From Podocnemis expansa (lineage: Eukaryota > Chordata > Testudines > Podocnemididae), in assembly GCA_007922195.1 (NCBI GenBank), contig ML681963.1, positions 55,786,005-55,850,004 on the forward strand: a stretch of DNA of 64,000 nt. The letters run 5' to 3'. The notes under the pieces are model-generated. The model was not told the origin of the DNA, searched no databases, and worked only from the letters and a program-made list of their open reading frames with translations. The first letter of the stretch is position 1; each line of letters opens with the position of its first letter. This document shows positions 43,087-54,640 of this stretch, piece by piece. Made by a program: the position numbers and the translations under genes.

Positions 43087-44423
43087 TGTCCTGTGCAGAG
43101 ACCTCCTTCTGCAAACCCTTTAGGACTGTTAAAGTTGCAAGAGTCAGTGACCATTGATCCTGCTTGGTGTGTGTTCATCCCCAAGGCCAGATCCCTGCCC
43201 CAGCTTGTGGGGAGAAAGCGCAGAGCCCCATCAGCTCATTTCCTGCTGCATCCACTCCCTGGGCACTTGGGATGTCTGGCCCCACGCAGCCCTTTACCCC
43301 TGGAGGGTCCCATTGGCCCATGTGTGGTGCCAGAGCTCAGCTGACTTTCTGGAGGGTGCTGGCTTTGTGACGTGCAGCACCAGCTCCCCTGCCTCCTGGG
43401 GTGGGTGCTGCCAGCAAACTCAGCGATGCCTTGGCAGGCACAGGGCACAAGTGCCAGCAATCCTGGGACCCAGTCTTGCCAGTGTGGTTGCCCAGCTGGT
43501 TGCTGCCTGGATTTACCCACTGCCAAGCAGTCCCCTCAATCACCAACCAACTCTGAACTTCCTGCATATAGGCCGCAGAGTGATGCTGCCCCATGGCCTA
43601 TTGGTGTCAGTCCCCCTCCAGAGGTGGGTCCTGAGCCCCTGAGTTCCCCATTCCCCATCAGAGCATTGGGCTGTGCTCGTCCACATGCTGTTCTTTAGAC
43701 GCTTCCCTACACTGCCTTTTCTGGGAGTGGGGGGGAATAGTCACCTGGAGCCCAGCACTAAGCCTCTCTGTGACCTTAGCCCTAAAATCCTGGGATTGAC
43801 TGATGCTGACTGCGCCAGTCCTGTCTGCCATGCACCAGCCCGGAGGGCTTCTGCTCTGTGGGGCTCTGGCTCAGCCCCTTGTGCAGTCTGTCTGGACAAG
43901 GATAACTGGGTTTGAAACAGCTTCACCCTCGTGCAGACAGCACTCTCCCTCATCTCAGGGGAGTGGGCTCACCCCCACCAGCACCACGTGTTTCATCTTC
44001 CCCTTCCCACAGTAGGGTGTTCAGTGTTCTAGCAAAGCCAACCATGGGCTGAGTGTCCGTACTGGGTCCTTTTCCTGATTAACCTATGGTAGCTCAGGCA
44101 GGCTGGACCTGAACAGCCTCAGAGCAAATGCCTAAGTTCTGTCTATAGGAGAGCTTAGTCGTGTTAGTGAGCATGCATGACAAAGCATGACTCTGGAGGT
44201 GGCTGCTCTCTGATCAGCCCCCTTCTCATCCAGAGTCACACAACTCCTCTGGTCTTCCAGTCCTAAGAACAGGGAGCAGCTCCCTGCGCTGCAGTGGAGT
44301 CCGTTCCTGCTATGCTTGTCTGATGGGGGGTGGGGCATGGGGATGCCTCACTTCCAGAGCTGTTTTAGAAACCATTTTATAAATATTGTGTAAAATTTTA
44401 ATAAACTATTTTTATACAAATCA
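43087..44423 (+). other. SH3D21: SH3D21 3'UTR
   Basis: About 1.3 kb after the stop, without a good open frame on this strand, ending in an AT-rich stretch with AATAAA at 44400-44405. Cleavage probably follows within 10-25 bases. Confidence 0.75.
44400..44405 (+). promoter_or_regulatory. SH3D21: Poly(A) signal AATAAA of SH3D21
   Basis: A canonical hexamer in a short AT-rich island (44376-44420), 1.3 kb after the stop. It is the only good plus-strand candidate between the stop and EVA1B. Confidence 0.75.
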
Positions 44424-47400
44424 TGGCCGCTGCCTGGCTGGTGAATCATCTGCTACGGCAGCACCTGTGATGTGCAAGGTGCTGTATGACCTGGAGGGAA
44501 GAGCCGGTCCCTGCCCTGATGGAATCAGAGCAGTCCAGGCACAGGCAAAGGGCTGGGGTGAGTCTCAGCCTGAAGGCAAGGATGCTAAGCAAGTGAGGAT
44601 AGCACCATATGATGTACTGGCATGGGACATTTGGCTTGTGCAGTCAATGGCCTGTTGGCTTAGGCTGCATCATGACTGCACCTTGCCTCAGGAACCGGTG
44701 GCAGGGAGAGCCCTGGGCAGGCAGGGCACAGTCTCTCCAGAATGATTTCCCAGGGCCAGTCTGGGCAGTAAAGCAGGGCAAAGGCACCTGGCAGGAGTCC
44801 CTTGGGCAAGGCCGAGTCGAAGGGCACCTGGCACAGCTGCCATGGGCTGGCGTGGGGTGCCGGACAGCTGCATCTGGCTCCTGTCCCCTCCTCCTACACA
44901 GGCATCAGTCGTGTCCTTTTGACCCCATCCCTTCAGTCTCCCCAGGAAGCTGTTACTGGCTCCAGGTTGGGCAGAACCTGTATCCTCCTCCCTGTCAGCC
45001 AGGCACCCCGCCCTCCTCCCCATCCCTCTCTCCCTGAGGTTGGGGACCCCCTGAATTCAGCCTCCCCCCCCATTCTTGTTTACCAGCTCAACACAGGTCC
45101 ACACAAGCCCTTCTGCATTCTTGGCAGCCTGCTCACCCAGGAGGGGCCAGGAGGGCACATCTGGAAAACATCTGGGTCCTGTTATAGCTGGAGGCTGGGG
45201 CTGGGCCCTGGGAATGAGCTATTTTTATACAGCGGCTCCCGGAGGAAGGAAGGGGGGGGAAGAAGGGGGAGGCTGTGGCCCAGGCTGCAGCAGGCACCAG
45301 TCTTAGGCAGCTGGGCCTCAGGCTAGGGAAAGGTCTTCCTGTTCTCCTGCTAGCAGACACATGGGGGGGCATGGGGACTCTGAGCAGCCTTGCGGGGGGC
45401 CTGGTGAAGGCAGTGCCTGCCTGAGCCAGGCTCAGCCTAGTTCTGGCCACTTGGACCAGGCTGAAAGTGGGCTGAGTTCTAGCCCATCACTGGCCCTTAT
45501 GCACAACACCAGGGAGAGGGGCTGGTCCCCAGGGAGCACCTGTGCCATGCTGCCATGTGGTGCTGCAGCCTCCAGGGCAAGGTACCCCCTGCTGGTACTG
45601 GTTCTGCCCAACCTGGCTGCAGCGCAGGATTCCTGCAGAACTCCTGCTAGCTCCTTGGGGTGCAGCACTGAAACTCCTGGTCGTGGTGCCCAGAGCAAAG
45701 GGCAGCCTGAGGGGTAAGAGGTATATTGGCCCATGACCCTCAGGCGTAGCCAAACCCCTGGCTGCAAGCAGCTGCCCCATAGCCTGGGCCTGGGGAATGA
45801 ATTGATGTGAGCTGGCCTGCCCTACTGGCAACCATCCCATAAGCAGAGGGAGCCGCCTCCCCCCCCCCCACATCCAGGAAGCGGCAGTGAGGGATGGGGC
45901 AGGTCAGCTGCTGCCGGAAAGGACCAGCAGCAGCTAATTATAGCAGGAATGCTGGGGCTGGGCCAGGCAGCAACTCCCCCAAGGTGGGTGGGGACAGGAT
46001 GGAGATTGGGAACAAGAACGAGGCAGTGGCTTAGGGGGACAGCATCTGGCCAGCCTCTCCATCCCCAGTGGCCTCAATGCCAAGCTCACCCCTCCCCCTT
46101 GGGGCCGGGGGGGGGGTCAGGAACCCAAAAGATAAGAAGAGCCATATTTTGAAATTCCTTCAGTAACCAAAATAAGTAAGGAGTCCTGTAGCACTTAAAG
46201 ACTAACAAATTTATTGCATGAACTTCCGTGGGAGAAAAAAAAAATCCCACTTTGTAAGACACTTGAAAAAGTGGCTGACAATGTGGGATTTGTCTCATGA
46301 AAGCTCATGCAATGAATCACTTTGTTAGTCTTTAAGTGTCACAGGATGCCTTGCTTATTTTGCTGAACTAGACTAACACAGCTAACCCTTTGGCACGGCA
46401 ATAACCAACCATTTTGAGAGCCACAATTGGTGTAGCCTCCTGGAGAGGGGTATGAAGGGAGCTGGGCCAGGGTGCCTGCCACAGTGTCCCCAGCAGAGGA
46501 GGAGGGGGAACTCAGAGCCAGGAGCGCCCCCCCCCCCGCCAGCATCCATCCGTCGTCATTGGGAGCCCAGTGGCTCCCCTGGTGAGAGGTGGGGGCCCAC
46601 AGCCAGAAGCAGTCTGCCTACAGGGTCTGCCAGTGGTGATGAGGGGCTCAGAGCCCAGCGCTGAAAGCAGGCAGCCAAAGAGCAGCATGTGGCTTCAGTG
46701 GCACATGTTGCAGACCCGTGCCATGGCCATGCTCAGCAGGCCATAGGAGATGGATGATGTCCTGATGCCTGTGCCCCTTGTGCTTAGCTGAATGCTGGAC
46801 GCCCTTTGGGGCTAGCACAGTGAGGGGCTTGTGCATGAAATCCTGGCCTATCACCTTAGAGGCAGGCAACTCCCCTGACCTGCCCCAGTTGGCAAAGGGA
46901 AGCTCAGGGCTGGGGTGCTGCACATAAGAGAACAGCTGGAGCAGGGCTGGGCCCCATTGTGGCTAGAAAGCTGGCAGTGATGTGGGCTGGGTTCCAGGCT
47001 GCGTATGAAAGCATTGCAGTGCAGGGACAGACTCCCTTGAACACCACGCCAGGGTAAAAGCAAGATCAGCCTGGCCCCCTGCTACACCTGCCATGCGGCC
47101 ATGCCAGAGGCGGGCAAAAGACGGTGAGGTGATGGGTGGAGGGAATCGTACCGATGACTCTGAATGCAGCAATGGCCTGGGGTTGCCTCATGGAGCCCCA
47201 ACGTCCAGGTGCAACACTGCGCCCTACCCCAGTGCCAGCTGGGGGTGATGGTGAGGGTGCAGCTCCCTGTGCCTGGGGTGGGGGGGTGATGCTGGGGGGC
47301 TGCAGGCAGATGGGGTGAGGCTATGGCTAATGTCCCAGCTGGTGTTGGACTCAGAGATGCTTGGGAATAGTAAGCACTTCATGGACTGGATACACACATC

Positions 47401-48446
47401 CAATGTCTTTGCTTCTGCCTGGCTCTAGGCCTGCCCAGCTGCGTCCCCAGGGCCTGGCCCAGACAGGAACCCCAGCATGTAATGGGTGCAGCACCACCAC
47501 TAGACACCCTGTCATCAGCACCAGTGCACCATCCCTGCTCCAGGCGTGGGCCCCCAGCTCAGTCCGCATGGCAGATGCCCAGGTACTAACCATGCACCGC
47601 TCTCCTTCTGCAAAGGCTGGGAGTGCCCCATGGGCATGGATGGGCAGTGGCACTCCATGATGCCAGCAGGCATATGTGATGCCTGCAGGCAGCTGGGCTC
47701 TGCCTGTGGACCAGGGCCAGGCTTGATGAGCTGGGGGCCAGCTGGGCAGCTGAGCTACACTGCCCTCACCTAGAAACTCCCTCACAGCTCAGTAACCAGA
47801 CCCTCTAATCAAGCCCGTCCCTGGCACCCTGCATGAACACGCCAGCCAGCCAGTACCAGGGGTTAGTGAAGACAGTGCAAGGCTGGGGGGGGGGGCAGTG
47901 CTGGGACTGTCTGTCCGCAGGTGAGTGGACGCCTTCCCACCCTGGCCGGGCAAGTTTGGCTGAGCTCCATTACTGCTGGCTGACAGCAGCAGCCTGATCC
48001 AAGGGCTGGGCATTCAGTGTGTGCATATGCGCTCAGTTCTCTGTAGGAGAGCAGCCAGCCTGGCAGGGAGTTTCTTCTGTCCCTGGGATAAAGTCACCAG
48101 CAGCAAGAGTTTCCCTTCCTGTGTTGCACTGAGCTGCTGGGTCACGGGCACAGCTCTGTGAGCCACTAGGGTCGTCCGTCCCCCCCGACCTACTTGCACC
48201 ATCATGCCTCCAGTTAACAGGGCATTTCAAGGGGCCTGGCTTGGACACAGCTGTGGTGCCAAGTGGCTCCTGGGCAATGCAAAGGGCTGGGGAACATCTC
48301 CAGTCTCACAGGCACTTGTGGGTGGATGAGGATGCCAGGGCCCCACATGGCTGGGGGTTGGGGGGGGGGCAGGCTGCAAGCATGGTCTACTGCTGGGAGA
48401 ACTAGGCCCATGGGTGGAGCTGGGCTGCCTGGCCCCGTGCCTGCAG
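44424..48446. other. Intergenic region between SH3D21 and EVA1B 3' ends
   Basis: The two genes converge here. It contains the Penelope-like copy at 46165-46395 and GC-rich sequence. The EVA1B 3'UTR must extend down from 48446 on the minus strand, but the only AATAAA seen there (minus, 46210-46215) lies inside the repeat, so its end is undetermined. Sequence at 46650-47790 has a decayed-repeat look that I cannot classify. Confidence 0.4.
46165..46395 (-). mobile_element. Short Penelope-like element with two inverted arms
   Basis: The arms 46178-46209 and 46320-46351 are inverse copies (GGAGTCCTGTAGCAC / GTGTCACAGGATGCC, then the GACTAACAAA / TTTGTTAGTC pair). On the minus strand it opens AAAGGGTTAGCTGTGTTAGT, like the copies at 6901 and 63372. 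Each arm carries a decayed hammerhead-like core. No coding sequence. Confidence 0.58.
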
Positions 48447-48859
48447 TCAATAGTAGTGAACCCTACCAACAGTGCCTGTGCCCAAGATGTCTGGCTGGCC
48501 GTTGCGCCAGATCTCGCGAAGAATGCGTTCCCGTTCTTCCAGCCGCTGTGCCCGCTCCAGCTCCTCAGCTGAGGCAAAGACATTGACAGTCAAGGGGCCA
48601 TCGCCTGGGCTGTGGTCCTCCAAAGGGATCTCCGTGATGGGCAGAGGGGACTCGGCCACCACGTTGTCAACTGTGTCCTCTTCCTCCTCCTCTTCCTCGT
48701 CCTCTTCCTCACTGAAGTCTCGCAGGCTCCTCCTGGCCTTGGTGGGGGGATGGCGGGCATGCGGCTGGCAGGAGATGCGGATCACCAGCAAGCAGAGGGT
48801 TAACACGAGCCCGAAGCAGACACCCAGGACAAAATAGAGGCCAAAGCTCTCAGGATTGT
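48447..48859 (-). CDS. EVA1B: EVA1B second coding exon
   Basis: The minus-strand acceptor is TCTCCATGCCAG. The exon encodes the membrane helix, the acidic tract written largely in GAG/GAA codons, and the conserved C-terminus, ending in TGA at 48449-48447. An ATG inside the acceptor region gives a spurious MPDNPESFG start; the spliced reading R-D-N-P-E-S-F fits the human IRANPESFG better. Confidence 0.95.
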
Positions 48860-49187
48860 CTGGCATGGAGATAGAGAAGAGAGGCGTGAGTGGTGATACC
48901 TGGCTTGCAGCGTATGATGGGCCCAGGCACTCACACCCTGCCTGTCTGCCCGCTGGTCAGTGTCATCACCCTGACTTCCCAGGGCTCCCATGGCCCGTTG
49001 CAGGGTCTCAAGCTGGGGTTGGGGGGGCGAAGGGGAGTTAAGCACCTGTACAGCCCCCCCCGCCCATCTGCACCAAGGCACCACTCTGCACCCCCCCCCC
49101 AACCCCTCCTCAACACTCACCTCGGATGTGGGCATAGGCGGCGATGCTGTTGCTCAGCAGCTCCATCTCCCGCTTGCGCGTCTCCAT
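48447..49187 (-). CDS. EVA1B: EVA1B (FAM176B), complete coding region, two exons
   Basis: Joining complement(49121-49187) and complement(48447-48859) gives 159 residues; human EVA1B is 165. The N-terminus METRKREMELLSNSIAAYAH precedes a single membrane helix at about residues 30-49 within ESFGLYFVLGVCFGLVLTL. A cytosolic-type tail follows with a Glu/Asp run at about residues 74-90, then the family signature NVFASAEELERAQRLEERER and ILREIWRNGQPDILGTGTVG, ending RVHYY. EVA1 proteins are small single-pass membrane proteins; the paralogue EVA1A acts in autophagy and apoptosis, while the role of EVA1B is little known. The start is chosen because it matches the family N-terminus; an acceptor-like TGTGTGCAG lies two bases upstream, so the 5'UTR is probably split. 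Confidence 0.95.
49121..49187 (-). CDS. EVA1B: EVA1B first coding exon
   Basis: On the minus strand the ATG at 49187-49185 opens METRKREMELLSNSIAAYAH then IR, and the exon ends CGAG|GTGAGT. Two bases upstream of the ATG is CCTGTGTGCAG, a good acceptor, so a noncoding 5' exon is expected farther upstream (higher coordinates). Confidence 0.93.
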
Positions 49188-50723
49188 CGCTGCACACAGG
49201 GGCTTATGCCAGAGCGAAGGGGGACGGGCCCGCAACACCTAGGAGATGGGCAGCTTGAGAAGGAATGCCAGGAACACCCACCTGCTCCCTGTCCTGCTGA
49301 CCTAGGTGGCTGGGGACACCATGGCTGTCTCCAAGTGCAGCGCAGCTAGATGGGCCAGCTGCTGTCACATGAGCAACTTGCGCATGCACCTCACTGGGAG
49401 CCCTGAGCCGCTCTGTGGTCCAAGCCCTACCAAGCTGGCGACATTTGTGCCAGGCGACAGTGCATTTCAGAGCCCTAAGAACAGCCCTCTGGTGGTGGGA
49501 GGGGAGCATCTCTGGGTTTGGGACGTGACCCCCCAGTGCAGAGCTGGGGGGGGTCATGTCATGGCTGGGGCTGCTCACCCCGCCCCCAAACAAAGCCTGC
49601 CACGTGGGGCTGAGGCTCCTGCATTTCTTACTGGGCAGTGCACAGCTCAGGCTGTACTCTTTCAGGAAGCAGCAAGGGGCTGAATAGGCCCCAAGGCTGG
49701 ATCACAGGATCCATGGCACTCATAACCACCCGACATGTCTCATGACTGTCAGCCCAGCTCTGCCTGCGAGGAGCTAGCACTGCCTGGCCCCAGACCCCCT
49801 CCCCGCCTCCACTTGCAGGCAGGCCTTTCCCTACCATGCTGCCCAGGGCTTGGGGGGGAGGCATGCCCCCCCCCAAAACCAGACCGGGGAAGTCTGCCCA
49901 ATTGTGAGGAGTGTCAACTGCTAGCTGGACCCATGTGCCAACTAAATAACCTTCATGCAGCACTTCTCAGCTCTGCTAATTCCTCAGTCCGGCGATGGGG
50001 AATTTGAAGCACAGATTTGGGGGGGGGTGCAGTGTCAGTCAAAGCACCAGAAAGTGAATCCAGCTTTGTCCCCTGTACTCAGCTCACAAAAACCATGCTG
50101 CTTGGTTAGTTTCCCAGGGTGGGCAGCGCTAGGCAGGTTCGGAGGCCTTTGCAGTGCTTTGCACAGAGCTGGCTGGTCAGTGGCAGAGATTCGGGGGCTG
50201 GAGTGGCATCCCAGAAACAAACCGAGCTAATCTGCCACCCCCCGCCGCACCACCAGGCCCCCCAAGAGCTGGAAGCGTCTGTCACGTGCAAGTATGAGAG
50301 GAGGGCGCACCTGAGCCTGACAGCACAGCAAGGGGGGTGAGTCCTTACCGAGGTGGGACCCAGATCCAGCTGGAGGCTGCTGCAAAGTTTAGAGCCTTCC
50401 TTATTTTTATGCGGGGGGTACTAACTTGGAGGGAGGCACTGAAATGCCTATTATGTCCATGCAGCTGCACACCAGACATCTAGCAGACGAGTGGAAGGGA
50501 TTAGCTGCCACACTGTACTACTAACGGGGGGGGGGCTCGGCAGGTAGGCAGGGCACCAGCCACACCCAAGGGTGTGGGACCACTACGGCTGGCTCCCACT
50601 TGCCTCCTCTCCTACTGGCTGAAGCTGAGATGTCTGAGGAAGGGGCATGATCAGTCCTGGACCAGCTGGTGGGTGTTCCAGGCCTTAGCCCAACAGGGGA
50701 CAGAAGGCATTATGGGCTCAGCT

Positions 50724-50947
50724 CAGGGCTGGATTTTGGTTTTCATAGGCCTAAGCACTTACACTCTGAAATATGCAAAAAGAGGGGTAAATGCCAATTG
50801 AATTAAGTTGATTGACATGATGCAGTTTAAACTATTCTAATGCTAAACCATGTGATTTTCCCAATTTTTTCCCACCTTTGGCAGCCCTAAACATTTTTTA
50901 GACCCCAGGCACTGTGCCTATAGTGTCTAATGGGAAATCCAGCACGG
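50724..50947. mobile_element. hAT-like non-autonomous element, 224 bp
   Basis: The ends are CAGGGCTGGATTTTGG and, reverse-complemented, CCGTGCTGGATTTCCC. It is flanked by a perfect 8-bp duplication, GCTCAGCT at 50716-50723 and 50948-50955. It is AT-richer than its surroundings. Confidence 0.85.
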
Positions 50948-51511
50948 GCTCAGCTGCTATTGGCCTGTTTCAACGTGCTGGGAGCCAAAGGGCTGTCCCA
51001 AGGTGCTGGGCACTGTGGTGAGGGGAATGCACTGAGTGCTTTGGGGAACTGGCCCCCTTGGCAGAGACTGTGTCTTTGGTGAGCTGCCCCCATGGGCATG
51101 GTGCTGAAGCCAAACATGCATCAGCTTTCCCTGCTGCCAGGTAGCTGGAGCCCTTGCACAGGCTGGGGAGCTGAGCGGGGCTAGGAGGTTGCAGGACACA
51201 CAGACAAGCTGGGAACTTGGGGGGGGGTGTGGACAGCTGGGGTCCCAGTTAGTGCAGGGGTTGCCTGCATCACCCAGCTTCCTGCCCATTCTCCCCCCTC
51301 CCAGTGGGTTTGGAGAGGAAGCATCTGGATCTATGTGGGACCCTACAGGCAGATTCAGCTAGTCCTGCCCCTGGGTGCCCCTCTAAAGGGTGGCTACAGA
51401 GGAAAACACTCAATGCCATGCTCACCCAAAAAGGGCTTCATAAACGGCCTCCTTCCCCAGCAGGAAACCAGCCAGTGAACAGACTTTTTGCCCTACACTT
51501 GCCTTAGGGAC

Positions 51512-51733
51512 TGGCAATTCATTGGTCCAGGTCCCAGGTGGGAAAAAGAGGCCGAGAGCACAGCAGTGATGTGAACAAAGTCAATGACAGAAGCAGACAC
51601 AGAACCCAGAGTCAGGAACCCTACTCGTTCGCTCTGTCTACTCCTACTCACCTCCCAGAGCTGGGCATAGAACCCAGGCATCCTGGCTCCCAGGCCCCAC
51701 AATCTAATCACTAGACCCCTAGTCCCCACCCAG
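51512..51733 (-). repeat. MIR-type SINE remnants
   Basis: Antisense MIR phrases occur twice: AGAACCCAGAGTCAGGAACCC and AGAACCCAGGCATCCTGGCTC, the second followed by CTAATCACTAGACCCCTAG. Two copies or an internal duplication. Confidence 0.6.
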
Positions 51734-52150
51734 AACTAGTGGCAGCCTTAGGTCACCTGGTACCCTAGGCAAAGACCCGCTGCAGGCCCCCCCCCCGGAA
51801 CTAAACATAAATTAAAGCTTAACTTGCTTTTTAGTCCATATATTACATCTGAAAGTAATACAGGTATTCTGGGTGATGCATGATCAGTGATCAACTGAAG
51901 CCATGCTCAGGTGGTGAATATAATGTATCTGTCTAAAATGTAATTACTGAACCATGAGCAAGCTGAACATTTTTCTCAATGGTAAAAGTGGCTTGCCAAG
52001 CTGAAAGTCCATTTTCCTGCTCTTGCTGTTGGTATATTTAGCAATGAGTTCTTGGAAGTCAACATATAGCAAGCATAGTGTGTCTTGTTCATTGGAGAGG
52101 AAAAGCTATGTTACAGAACATCTTTAATGATGATTCCAGGGACTACTTAG

Positions 52151-52278
52151 TTCCAAAGAGGCAGCCATGTTAGTCTAGCTCAGTAAACAAACAAGGAGTC
52201 CTGTGGCAATTACAGACTAACAAATTTATTTATTGCATGAGCTTTCGTGGGAGACGATCCTACTTCATTAGACACTTT
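52151..52278 (+). mobile_element. Penelope-like short copy with 10-bp target duplication
   Basis: A 128-bp copy opens with AAGAGGCAGCCATGTTAGTCT and contains GGAGTCCTGTGGCA, GACTAACAAATTTATT and a minus-strand hammerhead-like core, GTAGGA...TCCCACGAAAGCTCATGC. Identical GACTACTTAG sits at 52141-52150 and 52279-52288. Unlike the other copies it has only one arm. Confidence 0.75.
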
Positions 52279-52287
52279 GACTACTTA

Positions 52288-52560
52288 GGCTATGTTCAGA
52301 CTAACCACGGCTTTTTAGTCTGAACTAGCTGCACTCACTAGTGTGTTAGTTCAAGTTAGTTCAAACTAGTAAGCATGGCTAGTTCAAACTAATGGCTTAG
52401 TTCGAACTTTTTTAGTGTCTACATTGCGCTAGTTCAACTTTAAAGTTTGAACTAGGCGCTTAGTCCAGAGTAGCCACTCAAACTTACGAGTTCAAACTAG
52501 GCAAAGCCTAGTGTGGACACAGACTAAAGGCCAGACTACTTGGCTAGTGTAAACATAGCC
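52288..52560. mobile_element. MITE with inverted ends and internal TAGTTC repeats
   Basis: GGCTATGTTCAGACTAACCA at the left pairs with the right end, whose reverse complement is GGCTATGTTTACACTAGCCA. Inside are many direct and inverted copies of TAGTTCAAACTA. This type is common in turtle DNA; the superfamily is not clear. Confidence 0.65.
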
Positions 52561-54127
52561 GTAGGCACCTAAAAGCTCTAGGTTTTTTTCCCCCCCTGAC
52601 AAATAATGTTAGAAATTTAGCTGTCATGTGCACTATGCCTAATAATATATTTTAAAAAATTAAGCCACATTTTAAATTTATAAATTTAAAACAAACCAGA
52701 AATAATACAGCAAAAAATTCCAAGCTGTAACTCTAGGCAGATAATAACACCACTGATTTAGCCCACTATGAATTAAAAAATGTATATGTAAAGTTAATGT
52801 AGTTGGTAACTACTTATGTGCTTTACTTTCTGCACTCCTCTAAGTTTAAGCAATGGGGAAAATTGGTTCTTTTTGTAATTCATTTCACATTCTGTCTCAT
52901 AGTTAAGTGCGCCAATGTTTGGGTTGCAAACTCTACACAGGAATCTTGGTGTAAGAACTGTTTTCAGTCAGATACATAAGCTTTTAAAAAGGTTTTGGAA
53001 TATTTTTTGTAGTTTATTGTTTTATAACTTAAAAAAAAAAATAAGTCATGGGTGCTGGAACTAAGGGTACTTAGGGTGCAGCATGCCATTGCTTGACAGG
53101 GCTTCCGTTATATAATGGGCCAGAAGAATGGCTGCATGAGCTCTAAATTATTCTTGGGCATGATATTTTTAAAGATCTTACCATTACGAAAGAAATTTTC
53201 AGATTATGTGGTGTAACTTGATCATCTTTCACCTAATATAAATGAGCTAATGCTGAACTACAAAGTTAAAATAAACACTTAGAAGCTTATTTAAAAAGTA
53301 TGTGCATTAATTAACAAATAAAGGGGTAAAATTAATGATAGCTTTAAAATAACTAAAATACCAAATCTAAAGTGTAAATACATAATAAATATTAACAGCC
53401 TAAATCTATAATGAACACATTTTGGCAGCCAAATCTTACGAATTTTTCATATAGGCTTTGGTTTATGTGCACTAAAAGTTTTACACAAATAAGTCTAATA
53501 AATCAAAAAATGTTTCTAATCTGTAGCTATAAATTAAAAAGTAAATATGAAATTCATTGAAGCACTCAAGTTTATAAGACTCTGTTCTCCTCAAAAATAT
53601 TAAGGTGTAAGTACAGAAGAAGCAAAATAATTATTTACCAAAAGATAGACAAAAAGCACAGACAGCTATCATGGTGACTTGAGGGCACTACTGCGTATAT
53701 ATGTGACAGCCTATATGGACCTCCCTAGTAAGGAAAAATTCCCACAAGTGGAATTTAAAAAAGTGTCAGAATAAATGACCACACCAAGGACAAAATAATG
53801 AGACCACTGGAAAGTTTCTGCAACTGTCGTCTGTCAATTGGTGTCACTAAGAGTTTGCTCCTGCCTTTTTAACGTCAGTGTGCAGGTGATGGACGGATAA
53901 TGGTGAAATCTGCAATTCAGATCCTAGTGCAACCAGAGCCTAATTAGAGTTTGCCTTGATGAGCCAAGATAGAAAAATGATGAGGCTTCCAGGTCTGCTG
54001 GCTATGGTCGATGGGAACATAATTTCTTACATTTCTATTTCTGTCCACTGAGTTGAGGCTGGGGCCCCTTATCGCTTGGGACCCTAGGCAGTTGCCTGCT
54101 TCGCCTACCCCCTGAAGCCACCTAGAA

Positions 54128-54313
54128 CAGTGGTTCTGAACCTTTTGCAGGTTGCGACACGCTTGGTGGCATACCGTAACCCTACAGGACACACCAGCCA
54201 ACACACCACTCACTGGCCAAATCCAGCCATCTCCCCGGCTGGCTCTCCACGACACACTTTCTACTGTGTGATGGCACAGTAAAGCGTCCTGATGCAGTGG
54301 TTGAGAACCACTG
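54128..54313. mobile_element. hAT-like non-autonomous element, 186 bp
   Basis: The ends are CAGTGGTTCTGAACC and, reverse-complemented, CAGTGGTTCTCAACC. Flanks ACCTAGAA (54120-54127) and GCCTAGAA (54314-54321) match at 7 of 8 bases. Confidence 0.85.
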
Positions 54314-54317
54314 GCCT

Positions 54318-54420
54318 AGAACCCAGGTGTCCTGACTCTCAGATCTCACATGCTAACCACTGGACCCCATGCCGCACCCCTCCCAGGCTGGGGATAGGAG
54401 CCAGGAGTGCCATTCATTCA
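54318..54420 (-). repeat. MIR-type SINE remnant
   Basis: Antisense MIR phrases: AGAACCCAGGTGTCCTGACTC, CACATGCTAACCACTGGACCC. It directly follows the hAT-like element. Confidence 0.55.
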
Positions 54421-54621
54421 AACTGTAGCCCCCCCCAGCTCTGTTCCTCTTTTCCAAATAGCATCCCCCACCTAGGTCTTGTCCCATCATGGCCTGGCAG
54501 TGCATGGCTGGAGGGAGCTGTTTGTGTCCCCCCCACCCCACCCCAGGCCCTCTGTGCCTGCCTCTCATCTGTGCAGGAAGGGAAAGAGGGGCGTGCTCGG
54601 CTCATCTAGTGATGAACCCCC

Positions 54622-54640
54622 CCACACACACACACACACC
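54622..54640 (+). repeat. (CA)9 microsatellite
   Basis: A short run of CA after a C run. Confidence 0.85.

Larger units (their letters stand above)
51735..54124. mobile_element. AT-rich composite transposon island, 2.4 kb
   Basis: The left end AGTGGCAGCCTTAGGTCACC...CCTAGGC and the right end, reverse-complemented, AGGTGGCTTCAGGGGGTAGG...CCTAGGG resemble the ends of the hAT-like elements at 27287 and 61588. Between them the DNA is strongly AT-rich, unlike its GC-rich flanks. It is interrupted by a Penelope-like copy and a MITE. No transposase frame survives and no target duplication is clear, so one ancestral insertion is an inference. Confidence 0.4.

Noticed and set aside
46648..47785. Possible decayed transposase or processed gene in the SH3D21-EVA1B interval
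   Set aside because: The open frames on the minus strand look vaguely repeat-like, but no motif could be identified, so no family is assigned.
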